64,000 nucleotides of DNA from CAZMGV01 sp964565925 (GTDB taxonomy: Bacteria; JAGRBM01; JAHCIT01): NCBI GenBank assembly GCA_964565925.1, contig CAZMGV010000005.1:204984-268983 (forward strand). Reading direction: 5' to 3'. Positions 1 to 8,851 of the stretch are shown one piece after another. Below the pieces are notes generated by a model that saw only the letters and a program-made list of their open reading frames with translations, did no database searches and was not told where the DNA came from. The first letter of the stretch is position 1. Each line of letters starts with the position of its first letter. A program made the translations under genes and the position numbers.

Positions 1-710
1 GCGATGCTGTTCAGCACGCGCGGGATTCCGCCCGACAGCTTGAACAGGAGGTCCACCGCTTCGGGGGCAAACAGGCCATCGCGGGCCCCGGCGATTTTCA
101 GCCGGTGGGCGACATACTTGCCGGTCTCTTCCCGTGTCAGAGGCCCCAGGCGGCAGGTAAACCCGATGCGCTGGCAGAGCGCCTCGTAGGAGGGCCGGGC
201 GAGCTTCTGGGACAGTTCCGGCTGGCCGGCGAGAATCACCGCCAGCAGGTTCGTGTCGTCCAGCTGGAAGTTGGTCAGCAGCCGGATCTCGTCGAACGTC
301 GATTTGCCGGAGATCAGCTGGGCTTCGTCAATGATCAGAACGACGGGCCTGGACTGTTCATGAAGCTGGAAAAGCCGGTCGGAGATTTTCTCGTGAACTT
401 CCGTACGGTTCTTCGGAAGCTGGCCGATCCCGATCCGTTCGGCGATCAGCCTGAGCAGTTGCACGGGCGTCACTTTCGGATTGGTCAGCAGCACCGGCGT
501 GATCGAATCGCCCAGCCGGTCGATGAGCGCACGGGTCAGGGTCGTCTTGCCGCTGCCGACGTCGCCGAGCAGCAGCGCGAGTTCCCGGTCCTCGACGGCG
601 AGTTCCAGGCGCGCCAGCGCTTCCGCATGGATCGGGCTTTCGTACAGGAAAGCCGGGTCAGGCGTCTTGGAAAACGGCTTCCCGCTCAGCTGGAAAAACT
701 CTTCATACAC
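1..710 (-). CDS. ExeA-like AAA ATPase (partial, 3' end outside the window)
   Basis: The frame is open from a GTG at 710 to the window edge, giving 236 codons of an unfinished gene. The start is chosen because GGGGGAAG lies about six bases upstream and the protein then begins in register with the GspA/ExeA family. Walker A (GDVGSGKT) lies near residues 49-56 and Walker B (LIIDEAQ) near 125-131, so this is a P-loop ATPase of the AAA_22/ExeA type. Relatives energise secretin assembly, or occur as stand-alone ATPases in deltaproteobacterial signalling and secretion loci. It starts 39 bases after the cheA stop, so it probably belongs to the same transcript. The usual C-terminal peptidoglycan-binding domain cannot be assessed because the gene is cut. 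Confidence 0.8.
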   Translation of the reverse strand, partial: MYEEFFQLSGKPFSKTPDPAFLYESPIHAEALARLELAVEDRELALLLGDVGSGKTTLTRALIDRLGDSITPVLLTNPKVTPVQLLRLIAERIGIGQLPKNRTEVHEKISDRLFQLHEQSRPVVLIIDEAQLISGKSTFDEIRLLTNFQLDDTNLLAVILAGQPELSQKLARPSYEALCQRIGFTCRLGPLTREETGKYVAHRLKIAGARDGLFAPEAVDLLFKLSGGIPRVLNSI

Positions 711-749
711 AGCGCACTTCCCCCGATGCCGTGCCCTTCACCGTAAACT

Positions 750-2831
750 TCAGGCGGCGCGTTCTCCGCCGTGCCCGATCATCACTTCGCCCAGAATCCG
801 CCCCACATCCAGCACCAGCACGGTCTTCTGGTTGCCCAGCTCGGCCGCGCCTGCGACTCCCGGGGCTCCTTTCAGAAGCTCGCCGAGGGGTTTGATCACC
901 ACATCCTGCTGCCCGGCGAGCCGGTCGACCCGGATACCGAGCCGCTGCTCTGCCAGGCCAACGACAATCACGTAGTGGTAGGCAGCCTGAACGGCCTCGC
1001 CGCCATGACGGAAATAGTCGCCGAGATCGATCAGCGGAACGCTGCGCTCCCGCAGCTCGAACGTCGCCCGTTTCTCGATCGTCCGCACCCGGTCGTACGG
1101 GATCCGGACACACTCCAGCACGTTATAGATCGGTACCGCATAGGTACGGGCGCGGGATTCGACGAGCAGCGCCTTGATGATCGCCAGTGTAATCGGGAGT
1201 GTCAGGGTCAGCTTGGTGCCGCGTCCAGGCTCGGAATCGATCTGGATCAGTCCCGACAGTTTCGCGATATTGTTCTTCACGACGTCCATGCCGACGCCGC
1301 GGCCGGACAGGTCGCTCACCTCGGTTTTGGTGGAGAGGCCGGGAAGGAAGATCAGGTCCAGCTTTTCGGCGCGGGTCAGCGACTGGGCGGGGTCGATGAG
1401 CCCCTGCGAGATCGCTTTCTGGTAAACGCGTTCAGCGTCGATCCCGCCGCCGTCATCGGTGATCTGGACGATAACCTTGTTGCCTTCAGGGAACGCATCG
1501 AGCTTTACCGTACCCTGCGGGTCTTTGCCCGCCGCCTTGCGCTTGTCCGCGGGTTCGATTCCGTGGTCCACGGCGTTGCGGACGATGTGCATGAGCGGGT
1601 CCGAGAGTTCCTCGATGATGAGCTTGTCCAGCTCCGTGTCGACACCGCTCATGTCGACCTTCACGTCCTTGTCGAGGGCCCGGGACGTCTGGCGGATCAC
1701 CGTCGCCATGCGCTCGAAGACGGTGCCGATAGGCACCAGACGGGTGGACATGACGCCGGTCTGGAGTTCGTTCACCCGGCGTCCGAATCCGCGGATCGCC
1801 TTTTCCAGATCGATCCCGATCTGCCCTGCTTCGGTCGCGCTCTTGACGAGATCCGCGATCCTCTGGAACTCGCTGCGCTGGATGACCAGATCGCCGACGA
1901 TATTCATCAGGTGGTCGAGCTTGTTGATATGCACACGGACGGTCTGAGAGGCGCTGCGGGCGGAAGCCGGGCCGCGGTCGTCGGCGTGAGCGTCGCGTGC
2001 GGCTGCTTCTTTCGCGGCCGCATCGGCGGAAGCCGGCGCTGCCGGCCTTGGCGCCGCGACCGGAGCTGCAGCCCCGGCTGGCGCCTGAGCGGGCGGCAGG
2101 TATCCGAGCGTGGTGACCTCGACGTTGGGAATGTTCTTGACGAGCGCGGCCAGATCGTCGCGGCTCGCTTTCGTTCCGACCAGAACGTCGAAGGCGATCT
2201 GGTCGGCGGTCGAGGCGGCGCCGGACGGCAGGGTGGTGACGATCTCGCCCTTCGCTTTTGCCGCCTCGATCAGTTCGCCCAGGGCGGTATCGAAAGTGGC
2301 CAGTTCGAACACGGCGGTCACCTTGTGGACGAAATTGCCGATACGGATATTCTCGTTCAGCCGGTGTTCTTCGTATTCGGAGAGCGTCGAAATCATGGCC
2401 GGATCGATGCCGGCAAGCTGGGCGGGCGATGTCGACTCGGCCGCTGGCTTGGCATCCATGATCCGGGCAATTTCGGCAAGCAGCGGCGCCGTATCGGGCA
2501 GGGCGGTTTCGGCGGCCCGCGCCTCGATCAGCGCCTTCAGGATGTCGCAGCCCTTGAACAGGGCGTCGACCAGCGTCTTGTTCAGCGTGACTTTTCCGAG
2601 CCGCAGCGTATCCAGCAGGTTTTCGAGCCGGTGGGCGAACTCCTGTAGTTCGGTGAACGCGAACATCCCGGCGAGACCCTTCAGCGAGTGTGCGCCGCGG
2701 AAAATCGAGTTGACGGTCTCCGGATTGAACGCTCCGCCGGCAGCCATCTCGTCGAGGAGGAACAGCTCGCGGTTCAGTTCCTCGAGGATCTCCTCGGCTT
2801 CCGATATGAACTCCTGCGACAGCTTCGCCAT
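750..2831 (-). CDS. cheA: CheA-type hybrid-less histidine kinase
   Basis: This is a 693-residue chemotaxis-family kinase. An HPt domain occupies about residues 1-105, with phosphoacceptor His48 in HSLKG. A P2-like region follows (about 155-245), then an Ala/Pro linker and the P3 dimerisation helices (about 295-365). The HATPase domain (about 370-545) has its N box (HIVRNAVDHG), G1 (DDGGGID) and G2 (GRGVGMDVV). A C-terminal CheW-like domain runs to the end. The ATG at 2831 is two bases after the upstream receiver gene, and the open frame extends further upstream only by overlapping that gene. No receptor, CheW, CheR or CheB gene is nearby, so a role outside swimming chemotaxis is likely; this last point is inference. 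Confidence 0.95.
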   Translation of the reverse strand: MAKLSQEFISEAEEILEELNRELFLLDEMAAGGAFNPETVNSIFRGAHSLKGLAGMFAFTELQEFAHRLENLLDTLRLGKVTLNKTLVDALFKGCDILKALIEARAAETALPDTAPLLAEIARIMDAKPAAESTSPAQLAGIDPAMISTLSEYEEHRLNENIRIGNFVHKVTAVFELATFDTALGELIEAAKAKGEIVTTLPSGAASTADQIAFDVLVGTKASRDDLAALVKNIPNVEVTTLGYLPPAQAPAGAAAPVAAPRPAAPASADAAAKEAAARDAHADDRGPASARSASQTVRVHINKLDHLMNIVGDLVIQRSEFQRIADLVKSATEAGQIGIDLEKAIRGFGRRVNELQTGVMSTRLVPIGTVFERMATVIRQTSRALDKDVKVDMSGVDTELDKLIIEELSDPLMHIVRNAVDHGIEPADKRKAAGKDPQGTVKLDAFPEGNKVIVQITDDGGGIDAERVYQKAISQGLIDPAQSLTRAEKLDLIFLPGLSTKTEVSDLSGRGVGMDVVKNNIAKLSGLIQIDSEPGRGTKLTLTLPITLAIIKALLVESRARTYAVPIYNVLECVRIPYDRVRTIEKRATFELRERSVPLIDLGDYFRHGGEAVQAAYHYVIVVGLAEQRLGIRVDRLAGQQDVVIKPLGELLKGAPGVAGAAELGNQKTVLVLDVGRILGEVMIGHGGERAA

Positions 2832-2833
2832 GG

Positions 2834-3214
2834 TCAGCTCACCTTGACGTAGCGGCGGATCACCTTCTGCAGGTTGTCGGGATCCACGGGTTTGTGAACG
2901 TATTCGGCCGCTCCCAGGGCGCGGCCCCTGGCCTCGTCCTTGGCGCTGATCTCGCTGGTGATGATGATGACCGGAATGTGCTGGTAGAGCGGGTTGTGCT
3001 TGACGAACGAGACGAGTTCGAGCCCGTTGATGTCGGGCATGTTCACATCGGTGATGATGAGATCGAATTTGTAGCGGGGCAGCGTCTTCAGCGCCTCGAA
3101 GCCGCTGGAGGTGGGCACCACCTCCACATCGCCCAGCAGTTCGATTGCCGACACGATCATCGACCGGGTCGTGGGTGAATCTTCCGCGAGGAGTATCCGG
3201 GCCACCTTGCTCAC
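2834..3214 (-). CDS. Single-domain response regulator (CheY-like)
   Basis: This 126-residue receiver domain starts at GTG 3214, whose bases overlap the TGA of the upstream gene (GTGA, 4-base overlap). That overlap fixes the start and indicates translational coupling. The acidic pair is Glu11-Asp12, the phosphoacceptor is Asp56 (ITDVNMP), the conserved Thr follows in IIITSE, and the Lys lies in HKPVD. There is no output domain. It is followed after two bases by cheA, so it is the obvious phosphotransfer partner of that kinase. It may act on a motility or secretion machine or as a phosphate sink; the sequence does not decide this. Confidence 0.93.
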   Translation of the reverse strand: MSKVARILLAEDSPTTRSMIVSAIELLGDVEVVPTSSGFEALKTLPRYKFDLIITDVNMPDINGLELVSFVKHNPLYQHIPVIIITSEISAKDEARGRALGAAEYVHKPVDPDNLQKVIRRYVKVS

Positions 3215-5187
3215 CCCCGGTCCTGCGGAATGGCACGGGCGAGTTCGCCCAGCCGCCGTTCGAGTATGGCACGATCCATGGCCATGCCCGCCTGCACCAG
3301 GAATATCTCCAGCGCTTCCGTATCGCCGATCGGTATCGCGATCCCCGCGTTGTCGCCGTAGAGCAGCGCCACACAACGGTTGCGGCTCACGATCGGCGCG
3401 ACAAACACCTCGGAAACCGAGTATCCGCCCAGCTGCTTGAGCAGGTAATCGTTCCACTTGCCGTCGTCGAGCGACCCCTTGTGCGTGTTCTTGGTCTGAG
3501 CGACGTTCGCGAGAACGCTTTCTTCCTTGAGCGGGATGACGGTGGTGCGGATGACCCGCGTCGGGTTAGCGCCGGGAATTTCAAGGCCGAACTGGCCCAG
3601 TCCGCGGATCTCGCGGTCGGTGACCAGGAAGATCACCGCCCGTGACATCAGTTCGGCGGCGAACCGGAGGACGAGCAGGGTGATTTCGATATTTGATTCA
3701 GGGTTGTTCAGCTCCTGGCTCATCTGGCGGAGCATTCCGAGCCCGGCTGAGTGGGACTTGGCCACCGGCTTGAACTCGGCGCCGATTTCCTGGGCAATTT
3801 CGCCGCCGATGTCCCGGGTGCCGGGAGAAAGCGCGCCGGCGGAACCGGCCGGAGGAGCCGACATGGTTTTGACCGCGGGCGGTGCAGACTGAGGCGCTGG
3901 CCCTGGTGGTGAAGGCGGACGGCTTGGTGCCGGTGGTGCAGACGGTTTGGGAACGGGCGAAGCAGCAGGGGCGACTGGAGTCGGGGGGATGAGCGGTTCC
4001 GGCGCATGCCAGGTTTCGCCGGTTTCCTTGGTGATCCAGTCGGCAAGCAGGGGCGTCAGCGCCTTCATGAACTTCAGGAGCTCTTCGGACTGGACACCTT
4101 TCAGCAGGTCGCCCTTCTTGGGTTTCCGGATGAACTGGTTCGCGCCGAGATCCAGCGCCTTTTTCTGCGCGGTTTCATTCTCGTAGTCCGAGACGATCAC
4201 CGTCGGCTTCGGGATGGGCAGGGTGCGGGCGAACTCCAGCAGCTCGATGCCGCCCAGAATTCCGGCACCGTCGCTTCTGGGCATCAGCAGGTCGGCAACA
4301 ACGACATAGAACAGGGCGCGGGCCTCGAATTCGGTTACGAGCGACTTGGCGCCTTCGACAGTGTCAACCGGGTGCGGCTGGAAGCCATGATTCTTCAGCG
4401 ACGCGACAATGGCGTTCAGCGTGACCTTGTCGTCGTCCACCACGATGACGGGCGTGGTGAGCGTCTTGCGCACGAGTTCCGATGCCGACGGCACCGGCGG
4501 CGGAACTTCATCCGGTTGTGCGGCCTGGGCCGCAGCGGCCCCGCCAGTAGAGCGCTTGAGCGGGATCACACGGCCCAGTTCCGGCGGCTTGGTGGACGGT
4601 GCCGGAGGTTTCGATGGGGTCACGGGGCGGGGCGGGGGCACCGAATCTGCCGCACCCGGATCCGGGGAGTTGTAAGCCCGTTCGTCGAGTATCCGTAGGG
4701 CTTCGATCGACAGGAACTGGGGGCTGATGCCTTCGGTGACCGTCAGCTCGCGCTGGACCGGGTCCAGGGAGGCCAGCTCGGCGTCGACGTCCTGCAGCTC
4801 GAAATTGAACTCGCCGTCGATCCAGGAGAACAGCTCCACGACGACCTGCTGGATATGTTCGCGGACGGCGTCTTCGGTCAGCACCGGAGAGATGTGATGC
4901 TGCTGGACCAGAATCTGGCGAAGCGGTATCGCCTGCTGGGCTTCGTTCCAGGCCTGCCGGGCCGTCTCGACGGTAGCCTGCGGGACCATTCCGGATTTGA
5001 CGAGCAGATCGCCCAGTTCGTTTGATATCGTGCTGACGGTCGCGCCGATGATCTTGCCGTCTTTGAAGATGATCCGGCCACTACGGGCCCGGGCGGTGAG
5101 TATCAGGACACCGCTTTTTTTGGACAGGCTGACGATCTGGAGAATGTCTCCAAGTCCCAGATCTTCCAGATTTCCAAGCAAACTCAT
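3211..5187 (-). CDS. DUF4388 - receiver - GAF-like signalling protein
   Basis: This is a 658-residue multidomain protein. Residues 1-165 match the DUF4388/PatA N-terminal type (beginning MSLLGNLEDLGLGDILQ, with an SGRIIF..GKI core), known from cyanobacterial PatA and common in deltaproteobacteria. A Pro/Ala linker leads to a receiver domain at about 243-375, with an acidic patch (VVDDD) and phosphoacceptor Asp299 (VADLLMP). A second Pro-rich linker (about 385-475) precedes a GAF-like C-terminal domain (about 480-650). It is the first gene of the minus-strand operon with the receiver and cheA. A hairpin (5205-5218) lies in its leader. The likely role is to integrate CheA signals with a small-ligand or redox cue through the GAF domain, which is inference. 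Confidence 0.85.
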   Translation of the reverse strand: MSLLGNLEDLGLGDILQIVSLSKKSGVLILTARARSGRIIFKDGKIIGATVSTISNELGDLLVKSGMVPQATVETARQAWNEAQQAIPLRQILVQQHHISPVLTEDAVREHIQQVVVELFSWIDGEFNFELQDVDAELASLDPVQRELTVTEGISPQFLSIEALRILDERAYNSPDPGAADSVPPPRPVTPSKPPAPSTKPPELGRVIPLKRSTGGAAAAQAAQPDEVPPPVPSASELVRKTLTTPVIVVDDDKVTLNAIVASLKNHGFQPHPVDTVEGAKSLVTEFEARALFYVVVADLLMPRSDGAGILGGIELLEFARTLPIPKPTVIVSDYENETAQKKALDLGANQFIRKPKKGDLLKGVQSEELLKFMKALTPLLADWITKETGETWHAPEPLIPPTPVAPAASPVPKPSAPPAPSRPPSPPGPAPQSAPPAVKTMSAPPAGSAGALSPGTRDIGGEIAQEIGAEFKPVAKSHSAGLGMLRQMSQELNNPESNIEITLLVLRFAAELMSRAVIFLVTDREIRGLGQFGLEIPGANPTRVIRTTVIPLKEESVLANVAQTKNTHKGSLDDGKWNDYLLKQLGGYSVSEVFVAPIVSRNRCVALLYGDNAGIAIPIGDTEALEIFLVQAGMAMDRAILERRLGELARAIPQDRG

Positions 5188-5204
5188 TCGATGTCTGAAG
5201 CCAG

Positions 5205-5218
5205 GGGCGAAAACGCCC
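5205..5218 (-). promoter_or_regulatory. Small hairpin in the leader of the signalling operon
   Basis: GGGCG-AAAA-CGCCC forms a five-base-pair stem 18 bases upstream of the ATG of the DUF4388 gene. It may influence translation initiation. It is too short to be more than a suggestion. Confidence 0.25.
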
Positions 5219-5340
5219 GGTTGCCTGCACCTAAGTGTCCATAATAACTGGTTTTTCGGCGTCTATCGTCGTGCAGGAAATCTATCATACGTCGTTAGTA
5301 GGGGAAAGAGTAAGACTGGCCCTTTCTTGACCGGATGAAC

Positions 5341-5354
5341 TAGAGTCGCCCGCC
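5341..5354 (+). promoter_or_regulatory. Candidate -10 element directly before the 5355 start (leaderless mRNA?)
   Basis: TAGAGT at 5341-5346 ends eight bases before the ATG at 5355 and no Shine-Dalgarno sequence is present. The same hexamer occurs at 14411-14416 (upstream of the NnrU-like gene) and 33888-33893. If it is the -10 element, transcription would start at or next to the ATG. No good -35 sequence is visible. Confidence 0.25.
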
Positions 5355-6053
5355 ATGAAGTGCATGAATCGCGTCTGGAAGCTCGTTCCTGTTTTGATGC
5401 TCTGCGTAATGGCGACGGCCTGTGATACCTACTACCGGTATGAGCCCACGGGCCAGGACGCCGGCCATATCACGGTCAGCGGTGCCAGCTACCTATGGGA
5501 CCTGCTCTTTTACGGGTTCCTGGGCGGGATAGCTCTCCTCTACCCGGTTATTTACAAGAACATTACTCATCTGGAAATCGGCCGGCGGCGGTCGTTCGCG
5601 TTGCGTGCGATCATCGGCCTCGTGGCGGCCGCATTTTTTTACAACCGGACCTATTACAATCTGAAGCACAAGTGGGAAGTCGATGCGAAGGCCGTCCGCG
5701 AAATTTCCCTTTACGGCGTTCAGGAGATGCAGTGGGACAATGCCTATCGCGTCTGGACGGACCGGCGAAATGAACGGGACGTGACCAAGGAGCTGCGGAT
5801 TCCGTCCCCGATGTTCCAGGCGGTAGGCCCGGACAACAAGGCCGTCGTGGTGCGGGGTGAAGAAGTCGGTAGCGAGGCGTTTGAAGGCTTTGCCAAGCTG
5901 GCGATGGACCTCTATTTCCGCCGCGATCACCTCTGGAAACCGCCGGCCAAAGAGGGCGCGCAGCCGCCGTCAGGAGACACCCCGGCAGCGCCAGCCCCGG
6001 CTCCAGAAGGCGGACCGGCTCCCGCCCCGGCATCCAGCCAGCCGGCTCACTGA
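5355..6053 (+). CDS. Putative membrane-anchored lipoprotein, unknown function
   Basis: This 232-residue protein has a signal peptide ending in a lipobox (VMATAC, lipidated Cys23). Two hydrophobic stretches follow (about residues 45-65 and 80-98), then a polar region and a Pro/Ala-rich tail. Having both a lipobox and internal membrane segments is unusual. The lipobox could instead be fortuitous within a first transmembrane helix. The ATG at 5355 has no Shine-Dalgarno; the next ATG, at 5364, is an alternative. The gene converges on folC, and the last seven bases of the two overlap. I do not recognise a family. Confidence 0.7.
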   Translation: MKCMNRVWKLVPVLMLCVMATACDTYYRYEPTGQDAGHITVSGASYLWDLLFYGFLGGIALLYPVIYKNITHLEIGRRRSFALRAIIGLVAAAFFYNRTYYNLKHKWEVDAKAVREISLYGVQEMQWDNAYRVWTDRRNERDVTKELRIPSPMFQAVGPDNKAVVVRGEEVGSEAFEGFAKLAMDLYFRRDHLWKPPAKEGAQPPSGDTPAAPAPAPEGGPAPAPASSQPAH

Positions 6054-7408
6054 CCGGGACGGTTTTCGTTCAGCCAGCGCTTGGCGGCTCCGACCAGGTA
6101 GAGCGATCCGGTCAGCACGGCCGTTTCATCGGCCGGTTTGCGCCAGTAGAGTTGCGCGAGGATTTTCGCCGGATCGGGTTCCACGACCACATTCGAATGC
6201 AGGCTGCGGGCGATCCGGCCGACTTCCTCCGCGGACGAGAGGCCCTTTGCCGTAGTGACCGTGATCCGGTGCGCGAGCGGGGCGACGATTTCCAGGTATT
6301 CCCGCTGCTGCTTGTCGGCCTTGAATGCCACGATGAGATGGAGCTTCCGGTCCGCCGGCAAGCCCTGCAGGAATGCGGCGAGAACCTGTGCGGCGGCCGG
6401 ATTATGGGCGCCGTCCAGCCAGAGATCCGGCCGCTCCGAAACATGCTCCAGCCGTCCGGGCCAGTTCACCCGGCCGAACCCCGCGCGCACCTGGGCGGGT
6501 GATATGGCAAAGCCGTTCTGGTTCAGCAGTTCGAGCGCCGCGCAGGCGGCGGCGGCGTTCTGGAACTGGTGCCGGCCCGGGAGCGGCAGCGGAAGATCGG
6601 GCCAGCGGGTTTGAAGACCCAGATAGTCGAACCGGTCGTCGGCCGTGCGGACGTAATCGAACTGCCGTCCACCCAGATAACAGGCCGAGCCCAGTTCCGA
6701 GGCGCGGTCCTGCAGCAGCCGCTGAACTTCCGGCTGAAGCGCCGACGAAACGACGGGAATGCGCGGCCTGATAATCCCCGCTTTCTCTCCAGCGATATCG
6801 ATCAGCCCCGGTCCGAGAAAAGCCTGATGGTCGAGGCCGATGGAGCTGATGACCGAGATCACCGGCTCGCACACGTTCGTGGAATCGAGCCTGCCGCCCA
6901 GGCCCACTTCGATGACGGCGACAGGGATGCCGGCGCGCCGGATCGCGAGGAATGCGGCGGCCGTTATCAGTTCAAAGGTTGTTGGCGGATCGGCCGAGAG
7001 TTCGGGATCGTCGTGAATGGCGTTGAGCGCGTCGTTCACCGTGCCGAGCAGTTCCCTCGGGGTCCAGTCGCGCGACCCGAGCCTGACCCGTTCCAGCGCG
7101 GTAACCAGATGGGGGGAGGTGTAGAGACCCGCGTCGAGGCCCGATTCGAGCAGCACGGCATGCAGCATCGCACAGATCGAGCCTTTGCCGTTGGTGCCCG
7201 CCACGTGAATAGCCCTGAAGGACTTCTGGGGGTCGCCGAGTTTTTTGCAGAGCAGCCGCATCCGTTCCAGGCCCAGCCGAATCGTATGAGCGGCTTCAAG
7301 CTGCTCGAACTCCTCGACGGTCTGGATGGAGCGTGGAAAGCTCAACGTTTTGTACTGGTGCGTAGCGAAAAGGACGGGAAACTCAGAGGCGCAGGTCCAG
7401 CACTTCAC
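6047..7408 (-). CDS. folC: Bifunctional folylpolyglutamate / dihydrofolate synthase
   Basis: The enzyme adds glutamate to dihydropteroate and to reduced folates in the cytosol (Mur-ligase superfamily). The ATP-binding loop GTNGKGS sits near residue 70, followed by the folate-binding stretch TSPHLV and the family signature GLGGRLDSTN. The C-terminal domain carries LDGAHNPAA. The total of 453 residues is normal for the family. The ATG used here overlaps the upstream phosphodiesterase gene by 26 bases and leaves a longer N-terminus than usual. A TTG about 25 codons further in is possible but has no better ribosome binding site. The gene is probably translated from the crp-phosphodiesterase transcript. 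Confidence 0.93.
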   Translation of the reverse strand: MKCWTCASEFPVLFATHQYKTLSFPRSIQTVEEFEQLEAAHTIRLGLERMRLLCKKLGDPQKSFRAIHVAGTNGKGSICAMLHAVLLESGLDAGLYTSPHLVTALERVRLGSRDWTPRELLGTVNDALNAIHDDPELSADPPTTFELITAAAFLAIRRAGIPVAVIEVGLGGRLDSTNVCEPVISVISSIGLDHQAFLGPGLIDIAGEKAGIIRPRIPVVSSALQPEVQRLLQDRASELGSACYLGGRQFDYVRTADDRFDYLGLQTRWPDLPLPLPGRHQFQNAAAACAALELLNQNGFAISPAQVRAGFGRVNWPGRLEHVSERPDLWLDGAHNPAAAQVLAAFLQGLPADRKLHLIVAFKADKQQREYLEIVAPLAHRITVTTAKGLSSAEEVGRIARSLHSNVVVEPDPAKILAQLYWRKPADETAVLTGSLYLVGAAKRWLNENRPGQ

Positions 7409-8153
7409 CCTTGTTCAGGAAGTGGTAGTTCTGAATACCGGTTTCCGCCACTTCCTTGCGGAGCAATTCGCGGAAGTTCGGCTTGTTGTGCGACAGGTAA
7501 ACCGTATAGCGGCGGTCTTTGAGCAACCCGATCTGCTCGTGAAGCATCTTGGGCGTAAGGTGTCCGCTGATATTGGCCAGATCGGTCATCATGTTCGGGA
7601 AGCTGACTTCGGTAATGAGGCCGAGGACTTTCGGGGTTTCGTTCAGCACGTCCCAGATCTGCTTCGTCACGCCGGTGTCGCCGGTGAAGCAGAAGGCTCC
7701 GTCCCGGTTCTTGACGATATAGCCGGTGTTGGGAACGGGGTGGTTCGTAAGCACGGGCATCACGTCGTAGCCCGCGACCGTAAACGGCTTGCCGGCTTCG
7801 ATCGTGTGGTAGACGAGCACCGGGTTCTGCGGGGTCGGAATCTTGGTGAAGTCCGGCCAGATCTTGTCGTTCATCAGGTGGCCGCGAAGCGTCGAGACGA
7901 CAAACTCCGACCCCCAGATGTGCAGCGACGTTTTCTTTACGCCGATGATGTTATCGGCGAGAAACGCCAGATCCTTGATGTGGTCGAGATGGGTATGGGT
8001 GATGAGGATGTTGTCGAGGGCGCACTGCTCGTCCAGCGACAGCGAACGGCAAAGCGAGCCCGCATCGAGCGAAAGCTCGTCGTTGATCACAAAACCGGTA
8101 AGCGCGGTTTCGGGCGTTTCGCCCCCGGAGCAACCGCACACCTTTACGCGCAT
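7383..8153 (-). CDS. Class II 3',5'-cyclic nucleotide phosphodiesterase (metallo-beta-lactamase fold)
   Basis: This is a 256-residue protein of the class II cyclic-AMP phosphodiesterase (PDE1/CpdP) type. The zinc-binding THTHLDH motif (His53, His55, Asp57, His58) is intact. Further metal ligands lie in GDTG and in the LSHNKPN segment near the C-terminus. The expected activity is hydrolysis of cAMP, possibly cGMP, to the 5' monophosphate. It lies 38 bases downstream of a CRP/Fnr-family regulator in the same direction, and a class III adenylate cyclase is encoded at 34379-36919, so a cAMP role is consistent. Another metallo-hydrolase substrate cannot be excluded from sequence alone. Confidence 0.82.
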   Translation of the reverse strand: MRVKVCGCSGGETPETALTGFVINDELSLDAGSLCRSLSLDEQCALDNILITHTHLDHIKDLAFLADNIIGVKKTSLHIWGSEFVVSTLRGHLMNDKIWPDFTKIPTPQNPVLVYHTIEAGKPFTVAGYDVMPVLTNHPVPNTGYIVKNRDGAFCFTGDTGVTKQIWDVLNETPKVLGLITEVSFPNMMTDLANISGHLTPKMLHEQIGLLKDRRYTVYLSHNKPNFRELLRKEVAETGIQNYHFLNKGEVLDLRL

Positions 8154-8191
8154 AGCCGCCGTTCCACCCGTCCCGTCAGCGTGTCTCCCGA

Positions 8192-8851
8192 TCAGGAGAA
8201 TTCGCCGAACTGCTCCTTCAACGCGAGATATTCGAGGAACTTGCGCAGTTTCTCGGTCTCGGCGACAACGAAGCCGTCGGGCTGGACCTTGAGCAGGTTG
8301 CCCTTGACCAGCTTTTCGATGACGTCGTTGACATGCTTGGGATCCGTTCCCGTCTGCGAGGCGATCTGATCCTTGTTGCCGGTGATAAAGCGGCCGCCGC
8401 CGTCGACGGCCTTGCCCTTCTTGTCGGCCTGGCGCGTGAGGTAGTGGACCACGCGGCTCGAATCGTCGCGGAGCAGAAGGTTCTCGATCTGTTCGTCGGC
8501 TTCCTGCAGACGGTCGGCGAGAATCTTGATCAGGCGGATCGCGATTTCGGCGTTGCCCTTGAGCATCGCTTCGAACGTCTTGGGCTCGATGACAAGAAGT
8601 TTGGAGTCCACAAGTACGACGGCCTTGGCCGAGCGCGGCTTGTTCAGGAGAATAGACATCTCACCGAAGAAAGCGCCCGGGCTCAGGTCGGCAAGGACCT
8701 TCTCCACGTCGCGGACCTTTTTGGATATCCGGACTTTGCCTTCCTGCAGGACGAACATCTCGCGCCCTTCGGCGCCTTCTTCGAAAATGGTCGTTCCAGC
8801 CGGAAATACTCTACCGAACCGTTGAAATAGCGCGTCTTCCTGAGCACCCAT
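8192..8851 (-). CDS. CRP/Fnr-family transcription regulator
   Basis: This 219-residue protein has an N-terminal cyclic-nucleotide-binding beta-roll (about 10-125) whose phosphate-binding cassette reads FGEMSILLNKPRSA, keeping the Glu and the Arg-Ser-Ala that contact cyclic nucleotide phosphate. A long dimerisation helix follows, then a C-terminal winged helix (about 150-205). It lacks the N-terminal cysteines of Fnr, so an oxygen-sensing cluster is not expected. The neighbouring phosphodiesterase suggests a cAMP-controlled regulator with its own off-switch (inference). The ATG at 8851 is the first in frame. Confidence 0.87.
   Translation of the reverse strand: MGAQEDALFQRFGRVFPAGTTIFEEGAEGREMFVLQEGKVRISKKVRDVEKVLADLSPGAFFGEMSILLNKPRSAKAVVLVDSKLLVIEPKTFEAMLKGNAEIAIRLIKILADRLQEADEQIENLLLRDDSSRVVHYLTRQADKKGKAVDGGGRFITGNKDQIASQTGTDPKHVNDVIEKLVKGNLLKVQPDGFVVAETEKLRKFLEYLALKEQFGEFS

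Noticed and set aside
771..2648. A long open frame on the plus strand opposite cheA
   Set aside because: The minus strand encodes an unmistakable CheA. Long antisense frames are common in GC-rich coding DNA, and this one has no motif or ribosome site.
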